Assembly (NCBI RefSeq): GCF_006716315.1
Contig: NZ_VFOV01000001.1
Span: 1,594,501-1,658,500 of the forward strand
Length of the DNA stretch: 64,000 nt
Direction: 5' to 3'
Source: Nocardioides albertanoniae
Lineage (GTDB): Bacteria > Actinomycetota > Actinomycetes > Propionibacteriales > Nocardioidaceae
Shown: positions 63,753 through 64,000 of the stretch, piece after piece
Layout: the number at the start of each line of letters is the position of its first letter
How positions within the stretch are numbered: position 1 is the first letter of the stretch
Notes under the pieces: model-generated
The model's database searches: none
What the model saw: only the letters and a program-made list of their open reading frames with translations
Told to the model about the DNA's origin: nothing
Position numbers and translations under genes: made by a program

Positions 63753-64000
63753 ATGCATTTCACCGACTACGACACCCGGGTGGCGGCCTACGCCGTCATC
63801 GTCGATGACGGCCGGATCCTGCTGAGCTGGTTCAACGGCAACCACCGCACAGACCCGGGCTGGACGCTGCCGGGAGGTGGCGTGGACTACGGCGAGCAGC
63901 TGCCCGCCGCGGTGGTGCGCGAGGTCAAGGAGGAGACCGGCTACGACGTCGAGGTCGGCGAGCCGTTGACCACCAACGTCTTCGTGGTGCCGTTCGAGGC
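63753..64000 (+). CDS. Nudix hydrolase, N-terminal part
   Basis: Open to the window end (82 codons). The Nudix box is complete: GGGVDYGEQLPAAVVREVKEE in the form G-x5-E-x7-REV-x-EE-x-GY, preceded by WTLPGG. It hydrolyses nucleoside diphosphate derivatives; substrate unknown. TAGTCT (63740-63745) seven bases before the ATG indicates a leaderless mRNA. The 3' part lies beyond the window. Confidence 0.88.
   Translation, partial: MHFTDYDTRVAAYAVIVDDGRILLSWFNGNHRTDPGWTLPGGGVDYGEQLPAAVVREVKEETGYDVEVGEPLTTNVFVVPFE

Overview
This is a high-GC chromosomal segment from an actinobacterium. The cobTSU cluster, furA-katG pair, ComEA/ComEC/HolA block, REP13E12-type (DUF222/HNH) repeats, a SAM-IV riboswitch, WXG-type secreted proteins and many leaderless start codons with a TAnnnT -10 box all fit Actinobacteria. 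The style suggests Nocardioidaceae, but that is inference. No rRNA, tRNA, CRISPR array, transposase or prophage was recognised.

Layout. 1-3.3 kb: an IclR regulator and a cobalamin lower-ligand cluster (cobT, cobS, cobU). 3.4-5.3 kb: first copy of a 1.9-kb REP13E12-like element with an HNH gene between long inverted repeats. 5.3-9.3 kb: a phosphoesterase, a PadR-controlled ABC exporter operon and a secreted SGNH hydrolase. 9.4-13.2 kb: a two-component system with a GerMN lipoprotein, and a membrane acyltransferase. 13.4-18.4 kb: a WXG/type VII-like locus with three lipoproteins, visibly less GC-rich than its surroundings. 18.6-26.9 kb: membrane proteins, a TetR/hydrolase pair, PhoD, an MpaB-like oxygenase, a serpin and a membrane Ser/Thr kinase. 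27-28.8 kb: second copy of the HNH element. 28.9-35.3 kb: an MFS transporter, furA-katG and a class A PBP. 35.4-41 kb: a SAM-IV riboswitch with a PLP enzyme, a lipoate ligase, and leuS behind a leucine attenuator. 41-50.3 kb: a TetR/acyltransferase pair, degV, comEA, comEC, holA, rpsT and fadD. 50.3-54.3 kb: an APH-like protein and a second WXG locus carrying an HELRH metallopeptidase effector. 54.4-64 kb: a second PhoD, an ECF sigma factor with its YCII partner, lepA, and small enzymes up to a truncated Nudix gene.

The most interesting parts are: (a) two WXG loci whose large proteins share W11 and the W46-x-G48 motif, one with a metallopeptidase domain and a candidate immunity gene; (b) a complete four-segment leucine attenuator with a leaderless leader peptide before leuS; (c) two DUF222-HNH elements bounded by about 155-bp inverted repeats that each contain a strong hairpin; (d) a four-copy, head-to-head repeat between holA and rpsT; and (e) a bacterial serpin next to a receptor-type kinase. 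Family assignments rest on reading motifs; no database search was possible.
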